Part shown: in pieces, positions 1-5,581 of the stretch
Layout: each line of letters opens with the position of its first letter
Position numbering within the stretch: position 1 is the first letter of the stretch
Source of the DNA: an uncultured Erysipelotrichaceae bacterium
GTDB lineage: Bacteria > Bacillota_I > Bacilli_A > RFN20 > CAG-826
NCBI GenBank assembly: GCA_902774655.1
Contig: CACYJD010000037.1
Coordinates: 1-6,083 of the forward strand
Direction: 5' to 3'
DNA length: 6,083 nt
Notes under the pieces: model-generated
The model's input: the letters and a program-made list of their open reading frames with translations, nothing else
Databases searched by the model: none
Told to the model about the DNA's origin: nothing
Position numbers and translations under genes: made by a program

Positions 1-1
1 G

Positions 2-910
2 ACTGAAGTTACTAACTCAAACTTAAAAGAAGTCGAAAAAAGCAGAGAAGAATTTAGTAAAACTTATAAAAAAGTAAAATTTTTGAAATGGCCAATTTTA
101 ATTGCGGCTGTTTCACTAATGATTGTTGCTTTCTTAGTCATTCCTAATGTAATAACCGGTGAAGAAAACAAGACACTTCAAGTAACATTAATGGTTGTTT
201 TAGCTGTCTTAGCGCTCATGATTATGCTAAGCGACACTTTTATTACAAAAAGATATTTCAATAAAAAGGTTACTAAATACTTTGATGTTTATTATTCAAA
301 TATTGATAACTATATTTTTAGTCAAGAAGGCGTAAATATTGAATCGGTAAGACCTAATGATCATATCGAAGCCGCACAATTCACAACCGCTAATATTTAT
401 AAAGATATTGCTCAAGTTGTTTCTAGAGGATTAGTGGAATTAAAACTTCATGATTTAAACGTTTTGGCATGTGATTGCTCTGGTCAAACACCAAAAGAGA
501 AAAGATTCATCCCAGTATTTGTTGGTAAATATTTTATCTCTCCTGCAAAATACGCTGGAAGTGAAGTAATTATTTATTTAAAAGGAGATAAAAGATCTTT
601 ACCTCCAACCAATACTGAAAACTATAAATTAGTGCTCGATGATAAACGTGTTTCAGTTTACTCTAATGATACAAACTGGAAGAAAGTTTTCTCCACCAAA
701 TTTAAAACTGAACTTTTCAAACTTAAAACAAATAAGACATATGTCGATATGGCTATTTCCGTTAAAGATGGAAGCGCTTATTTCTGCCTAGGTTTAGATG
801 ATGAGGCTATGACTGTGCCACTAGAAAATCCTCTTGTTGAAGCAGTCTATAAGCGTGAAAAAGAAGCAATTTCCTACGTGTTTCAATTAATCGAATTACT
901 TAACGAATAG
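2..910 (+). CDS. Membrane protein of unknown function, 5'-truncated by the window edge (DUF3137-like)
   Basis: The reading frame is open from base 2, so the gene starts upstream of the window. The first possible start inside it, a TTG at 83, has no ribosome site and would remove a charged segment that looks genuine. The visible 302 residues begin with about 28 hydrophilic, Lys/Glu-rich residues. Two predicted membrane helices follow at about residues 30-49 and 58-78, separated by a short loop (ITGEENK). The remaining 220 residues form a soluble domain. Its order of elements, a VFVGKYFI strand, an SVYSND segment, and a late strand pair ending in a VPLENPL motif, resembles my recollection of DUF3137 proteins, but this is pattern memory, not an alignment. 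There is no signal peptide in view, and no catalytic motif that I recognise. The stop is TAG at 908-910. The next gene starts 10 bases later and is probably co-transcribed. The gene is surely real; its function is unknown. Confidence 0.8.
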   Translation, partial: TEVTNSNLKEVEKSREEFSKTYKKVKFLKWPILIAAVSLMIVAFLVIPNVITGEENKTLQVTLMVVLAVLALMIMLSDTFITKRYFNKKVTKYFDVYYSNIDNYIFSQEGVNIESVRPNDHIEAAQFTTANIYKDIAQVVSRGLVELKLHDLNVLACDCSGQTPKEKRFIPVFVGKYFISPAKYAGSEVIIYLKGDKRSLPPTNTENYKLVLDDKRVSVYSNDTNWKKVFSTKFKTELFKLKTNKTYVDMAISVKDGSAYFCLGLDDEAMTVPLENPLVEAVYKREKEAISYVFQLIELLNE

Positions 911-920
911 GGGACTTCCT

Positions 921-1451
921 ATGCATAAATTGAATAATAAGTGGATTATGATACAGGCCTATAAGCATAATGGTGAGCTTCATAGGCAATGGAGCCATTC
1001 TTATGTTATTGAAGATAACGAAGATTATTTTATTTGTGTCTCTGTGAGAAGTTACGTTATTGAAAGTGATGGACGTAAATGGCACACCAAAGAGCCAGCC
1101 TTATTTGTGTTATCAAAGAAAGAATGGTTCAACATCATTGCTATGTTTAAAGAAGATGGTGTTTGCTACTATGTAAACATTGCTTCTCCAACCATTTACG
1201 ATAAAGGATTCCTAAAATATATTGATTATGATTTAGATATTAAATTATTTAATGACGGATCCACTAAATTACTCGATGTAAGTGAATATCGTAAACACGC
1301 AGTGGAACAAAACTATAGTGATGAGATTAAAAAGATCTTATCCGATAGTGTTGATCATGTTTATGAGATGATTAAAAACAAACAATATCCATTTGATGAT
1401 GACGCTATGAATGGATATTACGCTAAATACCTTAAAACAGTTCAAGAATAG
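921..1451 (+). CDS. Ntdp-like nucleoside tri-/diphosphate phosphatase, DUF402 family
   Basis: At 176 residues it matches the length and motif order of the DUF402 proteins of Bacillota, whose Staphylococcus aureus member (Ntdp, about 180 residues) hydrolyses nucleoside tri- and diphosphates using divalent metal. Shared landmarks are the IQAYKHNGELHRQW start (residues 11-24), ESDGRKW followed by EPALF (48-62), WFNIIAMF (69-76), YYVNIASP (83-90), YIDYDLDIKLF (100-110) and LLDVSEY (117-123). The acidic IDYDLD segment belongs to the conserved metal-site region of the family. The C-terminal third is helical. The ATG at 921 follows AGGGGA at 909-914, which overlaps the upstream stop codon, with a 6-base spacer. 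This suggests coupling to the membrane-protein gene. Homology places it in the cytoplasm. The family is clear; the exact physiological substrate is not. Confidence 0.9.
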   Translation: MHKLNNKWIMIQAYKHNGELHRQWSHSYVIEDNEDYFICVSVRSYVIESDGRKWHTKEPALFVLSKKEWFNIIAMFKEDGVCYYVNIASPTIYDKGFLKYIDYDLDIKLFNDGSTKLLDVSEYRKHAVEQNYSDEIKKILSDSVDHVYEMIKNKQYPFDDDAMNGYYAKYLKTVQE

Positions 1452-1456
1452 CAATT

Positions 1457-1540
1457 AAAAATCTACGGAAAATATTTATAAATTCAGTATATCGGTAAAA
1501 AAATACCATATTGAAACTATCTCGTAGATTTTTATTTTTT
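1457..1540 (+). terminator. Composite stem-loop with U-rich tail after the phosphatase gene
   Basis: AAAAATCTACG (1457-1467) pairs perfectly over 11 bases with CGTAGATTTTT (1523-1533). Inside the 55-base loop sits a second hairpin: TTCAGTAT (1483-1490) with ATATTGAA (1508-1515, one G-T pair) and, after a 3-base bulge, GGTA (1494-1497) with TACC (1504-1507) around an A-rich loop. The outer 3' arm runs straight into TTTTTATTTTTT. It lies just after a stop codon and before the next gene's leader, so termination is the simplest reading. The outer arms are nearly symmetrical in A and T runs, so it could also work on the other strand. Confidence 0.65.
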
Positions 1541-1547
1541 ATACTTG

Positions 1548-1553
1548 TATACT
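1548..1553 (+). promoter_or_regulatory. Possible -10 box for the SDR gene
   Basis: TATACT matches the TATAAT consensus at five of six positions and is preceded directly by TG. A second identical TATACT lies at 1540-1545. Neither has a good -35 box at 16-18 bases. From the 1548 box, transcription would begin near 1560, placing the inverted repeat at 1561-1579 over the first transcribed bases. The promoter must be somewhere here, because a terminator precedes it and a gene follows, but the exact box is uncertain. Confidence 0.3.
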
Positions 1554-1560
1554 CTAGTTG

Positions 1561-1579
1561 TGTTAAGGGTAACTTAACA
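1561..1579 (+). promoter_or_regulatory. Operator-like inverted repeat upstream of the SDR gene
   Basis: TGTTAAG (1561-1567) and CTTAACA (1573-1579) are perfect 7-base arms around GGTAA. The repeat lies 21 bases before the ATG, between the possible -10 box and the ribosome site, where a bound repressor would block initiation. The half-sites TGTTAA and TTAACA resemble those of the NADH-sensing repressor Rex in clostridia (TTGTTAA, four bases, TTAACAA). The gap here is seven bases rather than four, so this is not a standard Rex site. It could also be a weak hairpin in the mRNA leader. Confidence 0.45.
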
Positions 1580-1600
1580 AATTAGAAAGAGGACAAATGA

Positions 1601-2398
1601 ATGGCAAAATCTTATTTTGATTACACGGGTAAAGTTGTTGTCATCACTGGTGCTTCCAGCGGCTTAGGAAAACAAATGGCCGAAGGTTTCGCAGCAGTTC
1701 ATGCTAACTTAGCCTTACTCGCAAGACGTGTCGAAAGACTCGAAGCTCTCGCAGAAGAACTTAAGAAAGAATATGGTGTTGATGTTTTACCAGTTAAATG
1801 TGACGTTACTGATAATGAATCCATCGCAGCAGCTGTCAAAGCAGTTAAAGAACACTTCGGTCACGCTGAAGTATTAGTTAACGATGCTGGTGGTGAAAAA
1901 GGTACAGGAACTCCATTACTTGACTACCAAGATGGTGACTGGGACTTCACATTAAACCTTGACTTAACATCAATTTTCAAAGTCACAAAAGGCTTTGGTA
2001 ACTTAATGAAAGAATCCATGGCAGCAGGCAAACAAAGCTATGGCCGTATCATCAATATTGCTTCTATCTACGGTATTGTTGGTAACACAGCTATCCCAAC
2101 AATCGCATACCACACAACAAAAGGTGGCGTTGTTAACTTCACACGTGGTGCTGCAGCAGAACTCGCAACAGCAGGTATCACTGTTAACGCAATCTGCCCA
2201 GGTTACTTCTTTACAGAACTCACAGAAGAAACTCTCAAATCCGAGTATTTCCAAGAATTCGCAAATCGTTCAGTTGCAATGAAGAGATATGGTAATCCAG
2301 GTGAATTAAATTCCGCAGCTATCTTCTTAGGTGCTGAAGAATCAAGCTATGTCACCGGACAAATTCTCGCTGTTGACGGCGGATATACTTGTATTTAA
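1601..2398 (+). CDS. Short-chain dehydrogenase/reductase (gluconate 5-dehydrogenase/FabG-like)
   Basis: This 265-residue protein is a classical SDR, a single Rossmann-fold oxidoreductase. It has the cofactor loop TGASSGLG (residues 16-23), an Arg pair after the second strand (R42-R43, typical of NADP(H) users), CDVTD (67-71), NDAG (94-97, a variant of NNAG), the active-site Asn N119, catalytic S155, Y170 and K174 in YHTTK, and CPGYFFTEL after strand six. The Ser-Tyr spacing of 15 and the VDGGYTCI end look more like gluconate 5-dehydrogenase-type SDRs than fatty-acid FabG, but the substrate cannot be read from sequence. The ATG at 1601 has AAAGAGGA at 1586-1593. An overlapping ATG at 1597 is out of frame and sits too close to that site. 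The gene has its own leader and terminator, immediately upstream of an NADPH-forming complex. It is probably a soluble, cytoplasmic, NADPH-linked sugar-acid or carbonyl reductase. Confidence 0.93.
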   Translation: MAKSYFDYTGKVVVITGASSGLGKQMAEGFAAVHANLALLARRVERLEALAEELKKEYGVDVLPVKCDVTDNESIAAAVKAVKEHFGHAEVLVNDAGGEKGTGTPLLDYQDGDWDFTLNLDLTSIFKVTKGFGNLMKESMAAGKQSYGRIINIASIYGIVGNTAIPTIAYHTTKGGVVNFTRGAAAELATAGITVNAICPGYFFTELTEETLKSEYFQEFANRSVAMKRYGNPGELNSAAIFLGAEESSYVTGQILAVDGGYTCI

Positions 2399-2420
2399 TC
2401 GAAATTTATTTTAAATTAAT

Positions 2421-2451
2421 AGGGCAATATAAATTTATTTATTGCCCTTTT
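2421..2451 (+). terminator. Intrinsic terminator after the SDR gene
   Basis: AGGGCAATA (2421-2429) pairs perfectly with TATTGCCCT (2440-2448) around a 10-base AT loop, and the 3' arm continues into TTTTATTATT. It begins 22 bases after the SDR stop. Only about 15 bases separate it from the ribosome site of nfnA, so nfnA must be reached either by read-through or from a promoter overlapping the hairpin. TATAAA at 2428-2433 is a weak candidate -10. Confidence 0.8.
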
Positions 2452-2466
2452 ATTATTGAAAACGAG

Positions 2467-2473
2467 AAGGAGG
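2467..2473 (+). promoter_or_regulatory. Ribosome binding site fixing the nfnA start
   Basis: AAGGAGG is a near-perfect Shine-Dalgarno sequence six bases before the ATG at 2480. It decides against the in-frame TTG at 2456, which would add eight residues (MKTRRRIY) encoded largely by the ribosome site itself. Confidence 0.9.
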
Positions 2474-2479
2474 ATTTAC

Positions 2480-3337
2480 ATGTATAAAATTGTAACTAAA
2501 AAATTCCTAAATCCTACAGTCGTACAAATGGAAATTGAATCTCCACTTGTCGCTAAAAAAGCCAAACCAGGTCAATTTATTATTCTTCGTGTTGACGCTG
2601 ATGGCGAAAGAATTCCTCTCACAGTCGCAGGAACTGATCCAGAAAGAGGAACAACCAAAATTATTTTCCAAGTAGTTGGAACATCCACAGAAAAACTTAA
2701 ACACAAAGAACAAGGCGAATTCATTGCTGACTTTGTTGGACCTCTTGGTGTTGCAACTCACACCGAAGGTATCAAACGTGTTTGTATCGTTGGTGGTGGT
2801 GTTGGATGTGCTATTGCTATGCCAGTAGCCCAAGAATTCCACAAATTAGGCGCAGAAGTCACCTCAATTATTGGTTTTAGAAATAAAGACTTATTAATTC
2901 TTGAAGATGAATTCAAAGCCTGCAGTGACAGACTCGAAGTCATGACAGATGATGGTTCTTATGGTAGACACGGTAACGTTACCGTTCCACTAAAAGAAAT
3001 GCTCGAAGAAGATCCAAATAGATTTGACTTAATCATCACTATTGGACCTCTTATCATGATGAAGTTTGTTGTCTTAGCTGCTAAACCATTTGGTGTCCCA
3101 GTAACAGTTAGTATGAACCCAATCATGATTGATGGTACTGGTATGTGTGGTGGTTGTAGATTATCACTCATCCAAGATGGTAAACGCGTTATGAAGTTCG
3201 CTTGCGTTGATGGTCCTGATTTCAACGGCTACGAAGTTGACTTCGATGAAGCTATGTCTAGAAGTAGACAATACTTCGACTTTGAACGTCATTCTCACGA
3301 AGATACTTGTAACTTATTCAAAAAGGAGGTTGCCTAA
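2480..3337 (+). CDS. nfnA: NfnA: small subunit of NADH-dependent ferredoxin:NADP+ oxidoreductase
   Basis: NfnA is the FAD and [2Fe-2S] subunit of the cytoplasmic electron-bifurcating transhydrogenase NfnAB, and binds NAD(H). The 285 residues match the family length. An FAD-binding barrel comes first, with RIPLTVA (44-50) and GPLG (87-90). A nucleotide domain follows, with VGGGVGCA (104-111), DDGSYG (157-162) and TIGP (187-190). The iron-sulfur segment has D218, C223 and C226 in DGTGMCGGC, and C242 in FACVDGP. The Asp-plus-three-Cys set matches the [2Fe-2S] ligation known for this family. Homologues are also annotated as sulfide dehydrogenase SudB or as dihydroorotate dehydrogenase electron-transfer subunit; the nfnB partner two bases downstream decides for NfnA/SudB. 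The last codons contain the ribosome site AAAAGGAGGT (3321-3330) of nfnB. Confidence 0.92.
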   Translation: MYKIVTKKFLNPTVVQMEIESPLVAKKAKPGQFIILRVDADGERIPLTVAGTDPERGTTKIIFQVVGTSTEKLKHKEQGEFIADFVGPLGVATHTEGIKRVCIVGGGVGCAIAMPVAQEFHKLGAEVTSIIGFRNKDLLILEDEFKACSDRLEVMTDDGSYGRHGNVTVPLKEMLEEDPNRFDLIITIGPLIMMKFVVLAAKPFGVPVTVSMNPIMIDGTGMCGGCRLSLIQDGKRVMKFACVDGPDFNGYEVDFDEAMSRSRQYFDFERHSHEDTCNLFKKEVA

Positions 3338-3339
3338 TT

Positions 3340-4794
3340 ATGCCTAACATGTCCACTAAAAAGCATGTAATGCCTACTCAAGATCCTGAAGTAAGAGCAT
3401 GTAACTTCTTAGAAGTTGCTACTGGTTATACTTTAGAAGATGCAGTCTCTGAAGCTGAAAGATGCTTACACTGTCCAACCAAACCATGTGTCAGTGGTTG
3501 CCCAGTTCACATTAACATTCCTGAATTCATTGAACACGTAAAGAAACAAGAATTCGAAGAAGCTTATAAAGTTATCTCTGAATCCAGTTCTTTACCAGCA
3601 GTCTGTGGTCGTGTTTGCCCACAAGAAAGCCAATGCGAATGCTACTGTATTCGTGGCAAAGGTTCAATGCCTAAGAAAGATGCAAATGGTCAAATCGTCA
3701 AAGATGAAAATGGCAAACCTGTTATGGAAAAATCCGAAGGTGTCGCCATTGGTAGACTTGAAAGATTCGTTGCAGACTATCACAACGCAAACAACAAAGA
3801 AAAACCTGTTAAACCTGCTCCAAATGGCCACAAAGTTGCCATTATTGGTAGTGGTCCATCCGGACTTACCTGTGCAGGTGACTTAGCAAAACTTGGCTTT
3901 AAAGTCACAGTATTTGAAGCCCTCCATGTTGCCGGTGGTGTTCTTGTATACGGTATTCCTGAATTCCGTTTACCAAAAGCCATCGTCCAAAAGGAAGTCG
4001 ATAACTTAAAAGCCCTTGATGTTGATATCGAAACTAACGTAGTTATCGGTAAAACACTCACTGTTGATGAACTCTTTGAAGAAGGCTATGAAGCAGTCTA
4101 CATCGGTTCAGGTGCAGGCTTACCTAAGTTCATGAACATTCCTGGTGAAGGACTTAAAGGCGTACTTTCCGCTAATGAATTCTTAACAAGAATTAACTTA
4201 ATGAAAGCCTATAAAGGTGATGTTGATACACCAGTCAACCACTCCAAACGTGTTGCAGTCGTTGGTGGCGGTAACGTCGCTATGGACGCAGCAAGAAGTG
4301 CTAGAAGACTTGGTGGAGATGTCACAATCATCTATCGTAGAACTAAAGATGAACTTCCTGCTAGAGCAGAAGAAGTTGAACACGCAATGGAAGAAGGCAT
4401 CAAATTTGCATTCTTAACCAACCCAACTCAAATCAATGGTGATGAAAACGGTAACGTTAAATCCATTACCTGCATTAAGATGGAACTTGGTGAGCCAGAC
4501 GCAAGTGGTAGAAGAAGACCAGTCGAAGTACCAAACAGTAACTTTGATATCGAAGTTGACGAAGTCATCATGTCCTTAGGTACCTCTCCAAACCCACTTA
4601 TCAAATCCACAACTGCTGGACTTGATACTCAAAAATGGGGTGGAATCATCGCTGATGAAGAAACAGGTCTTACCTCTAGAGAACACGTCTATGCTGGTGG
4701 TGACGCCGTTACAGGTGCCGCTACAGTTATCTTAGCTATGGGTGCCGGTAAGAAAGCCGCCGCAGCTATTGCAAAAGATCTTTTAGGAGAATAA
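3340..4794 (+). CDS. nfnB: NfnB: large subunit of NADH-dependent ferredoxin:NADP+ oxidoreductase
   Basis: NfnB is the bifurcating-FAD subunit that binds NADP(H) and two [4Fe-4S] clusters. With NfnA it catalyses NADH + 2 reduced ferredoxin + 2 NADP+ to NAD+ + 2 oxidised ferredoxin + 2 NADPH. The N-terminal cluster domain has C42, C45, C50 and C54, then C89 and C93 in CGRVCPQE (E96 is at a conserved Glu position reported as an unusual cluster ligand), C99 and C103. An extra C101 is present. The FAD Rossmann motif IIGSGPSG is at 168-175. The NADPH motif VVGGGNVAMDAA is at 307-318, with R322-R323 and YRRT (332-335). The closing FAD motif YAGGDAV is at 451-457. Length is 484, longer than typical because of a hydrophilic insertion at about 107-133. 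Glutamate synthase small subunit (GltD) is a close relative, but no gltB is adjacent and nfnA is. Asn codons are strongly biased to AAC, suggesting high expression. Confidence 0.93.
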   Translation: MPNMSTKKHVMPTQDPEVRACNFLEVATGYTLEDAVSEAERCLHCPTKPCVSGCPVHINIPEFIEHVKKQEFEEAYKVISESSSLPAVCGRVCPQESQCECYCIRGKGSMPKKDANGQIVKDENGKPVMEKSEGVAIGRLERFVADYHNANNKEKPVKPAPNGHKVAIIGSGPSGLTCAGDLAKLGFKVTVFEALHVAGGVLVYGIPEFRLPKAIVQKEVDNLKALDVDIETNVVIGKTLTVDELFEEGYEAVYIGSGAGLPKFMNIPGEGLKGVLSANEFLTRINLMKAYKGDVDTPVNHSKRVAVVGGGNVAMDAARSARRLGGDVTIIYRRTKDELPARAEEVEHAMEEGIKFAFLTNPTQINGDENGNVKSITCIKMELGEPDASGRRRPVEVPNSNFDIEVDEVIMSLGTSPNPLIKSTTAGLDTQKWGGIIADEETGLTSREHVYAGGDAVTGAATVILAMGAGKKAAAAIAKDLLGE

Positions 4795-5492
4795 TGAAGT
4801 TTTGTTTATTTAGTATAAATAATCCTTCTTTACAAGCGGTCGTTGACCGCTTGTCTACTTTTGGCGAGGTCGTTATTTATAACGACTCTCTCTCCAATAG
4901 TGGCTTAGACAATGTTGACATTGTCGTGTCTATTGGAGGAGACGGCACGCTTTTAAGAGCGAGCCAAATCGCCTTAAAGTATGATCTCCCACTCGTGGGT
5001 ATTAACGCTGGGCATTTAGGCTATCTATGCGCTTATAAGATTAATGAATTAGATAAGATTACTCTTTCTAGCTTCGAAAACTTAAAAGAAAGTCATAGAA
5101 CATTACTCGAGTATAATAATGAACTCGCTGTTAATGATGTCTGTTTGCTTAAGCTAGACCCATCTCAATCAATTGAAGTTGATGTCAAAAATGTCGCGAT
5201 TTGGAAGGGTGATGGAGTTATCTTTTCAACCGCTACTGGATCGACCTCATATAACCAATCCGCTGGAGGACCTATCCTTAATTCACTTTCAAAAGACATT
5301 GTAGTTACTCCTATTTGTCCTCATTTCTCTAATGATGGATATAAGGTATTCTCTACTGAAAATACATTTGAAGCAGAGATTATTGGAAAAGGAAAAGCTG
5401 TTGTCTCTTGCGATGGTAGATTACTTGGTCCTGTAGAAGGAAAAATTGTTATTAAGAAATCTAACAAAACACTTAGATTACTTAGTAAGTAA
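4794..5492 (+). CDS. nadK: NAD kinase
   Basis: NAD kinase phosphorylates NAD+ to NADP+, here presumably supplying the acceptor for NfnAB. The 232-residue protein has GGDGTLLRA (residues 48-56) with catalytic D50, GINAGHLGYL (69-78), the NE/D motif as N114-D115, GDGVIFSTATGSTSY (139-153), SAGGPI (156-161), TPICPH (172-177) and the late CDGR (207-210). It is shorter than most bacterial NAD kinases (about 265-300), mainly through a brief N-terminal domain, but every core motif is present. Its ATG overlaps the nfnB stop by one base (TAATG). The ribosome site AGGAG lies four bases upstream, inside the last nfnB codons, so translation is probably coupled. Asn codons are mostly AAT, unlike nfnB, suggesting lower expression. 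The first 170 coding bases are unusually rich in inverted repeats. Confidence 0.95.
   Translation: MKFCLFSINNPSLQAVVDRLSTFGEVVIYNDSLSNSGLDNVDIVVSIGGDGTLLRASQIALKYDLPLVGINAGHLGYLCAYKINELDKITLSSFENLKESHRTLLEYNNELAVNDVCLLKLDPSQSIEVDVKNVAIWKGDGVIFSTATGSTSYNQSAGGPILNSLSKDIVVTPICPHFSNDGYKVFSTENTFEAEIIGKGKAVVSCDGRLLGPVEGKIVIKKSNKTLRLLSK
4806..4965 (+). repeat. Run of five inverted repeats inside the 5' end of nadK
   Basis: Five potential hairpins follow one another without overlap. First, TTATTTA (4806-4812) with TAAATAA (4816-4822). Second, ACAAGCGGTC (4832-4841) with GACCGCTTGT (4845-4854), 10 perfect pairs. Third, GAG-GTCGTTA (4866-4875) with TAACGAC-T-CTC (4880-4890), 10 pairs around one bulge. 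Fourth, CTCCAATAG (4892-4900) with CTATTGGAG (4930-4938), enclosing GACAATG (4908-4914) with CATTGTC (4919-4925). Fifth, GGC-CGCT (4944-4951) with AGCG-GCC (4958-4965), with one mismatch. The arms are seen directly; folding and function are inferred. Confidence 0.7.
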
Positions 5493-5511
5493 CAATTAAA
5501 AGTTACGAACT

Positions 5512-5534
5512 AGCGCTCGTTTGAGCGCTTTTTT
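5512..5534 (+). terminator. Intrinsic terminator of the nfnAB-nadK operon
   Basis: AGCGCTC (5512-5518) and GAGCGCT (5523-5529) form a GC-rich 7-base-pair stem with a GTTT loop, and the stem ends in six T residues (5529-5534). It lies 20 bases after the nadK stop and before the tsaE promoter, so it closes the redox operon. Confidence 0.92.
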
Positions 5535-5563
5535 GTTGTATTTCTAATAAAACAAAAAATAAG

Positions 5564-5572
5564 TGATATAAT
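5564..5572 (+). promoter_or_regulatory. tsaE: Extended -10 promoter of tsaE
   Basis: TGATATAAT is a perfect extended -10 (TG, one base, TATAAT) in an A-rich stretch. No good -35 box lies at the usual distance, as is common for extended -10 promoters. The expected start of transcription is near 5579, only about three bases before the tsaE ATG at 5582. Confidence 0.75.
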
Positions 5573-5581
5573 ACTTATGCT

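Noticed and set aside
83..85. TTG as the start of the first gene
   Set aside because: The frame stays open to base 2, there is no ribosome site before the TTG, and starting there would place the first membrane helix at the very N-terminus and discard a plausible charged segment.
900..1085. 61-codon minus-strand frame over the phosphatase start
   Set aside because: It overlaps the conserved N-terminal region of the DUF402 gene and has no independent support.
1561..1579. Calling the repeat a Rex operator
   Set aside because: The half-sites are similar, but the gap is seven rather than four bases, so it is reported only as an operator-like repeat.
2003..2282. Open frames of 80 and 83 codons overlapping the SDR gene on both strands
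   Set aside because: They have low-complexity Gln/Ser- or Cys-rich translations and lie wholly inside a motif-complete SDR gene.
2456..2479. Longer nfnA starting at TTG 2456
   Set aside because: The eight added residues are encoded by the AAGGAGG ribosome site and spacer of the ATG at 2480; homologues begin at about the MYKI position.
3605..4610. Several 60-93 codon frames on both strands within nfnB
   Set aside because: All are shadows of nfnB, with no ribosome sites or recognisable motifs.
3340..4794. Glutamate synthase small subunit (GltD)
   Set aside because: The sequence family overlaps, but the adjacent NfnA-type subunit and the lack of a neighbouring glutamate synthase large subunit favour NfnB.
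4892..4938. Intragenic transcription terminator in nadK
   Set aside because: The hairpin is strong, but the following bases (GAGACGGCAC) contain no U-tract, so intrinsic termination here is not supported.
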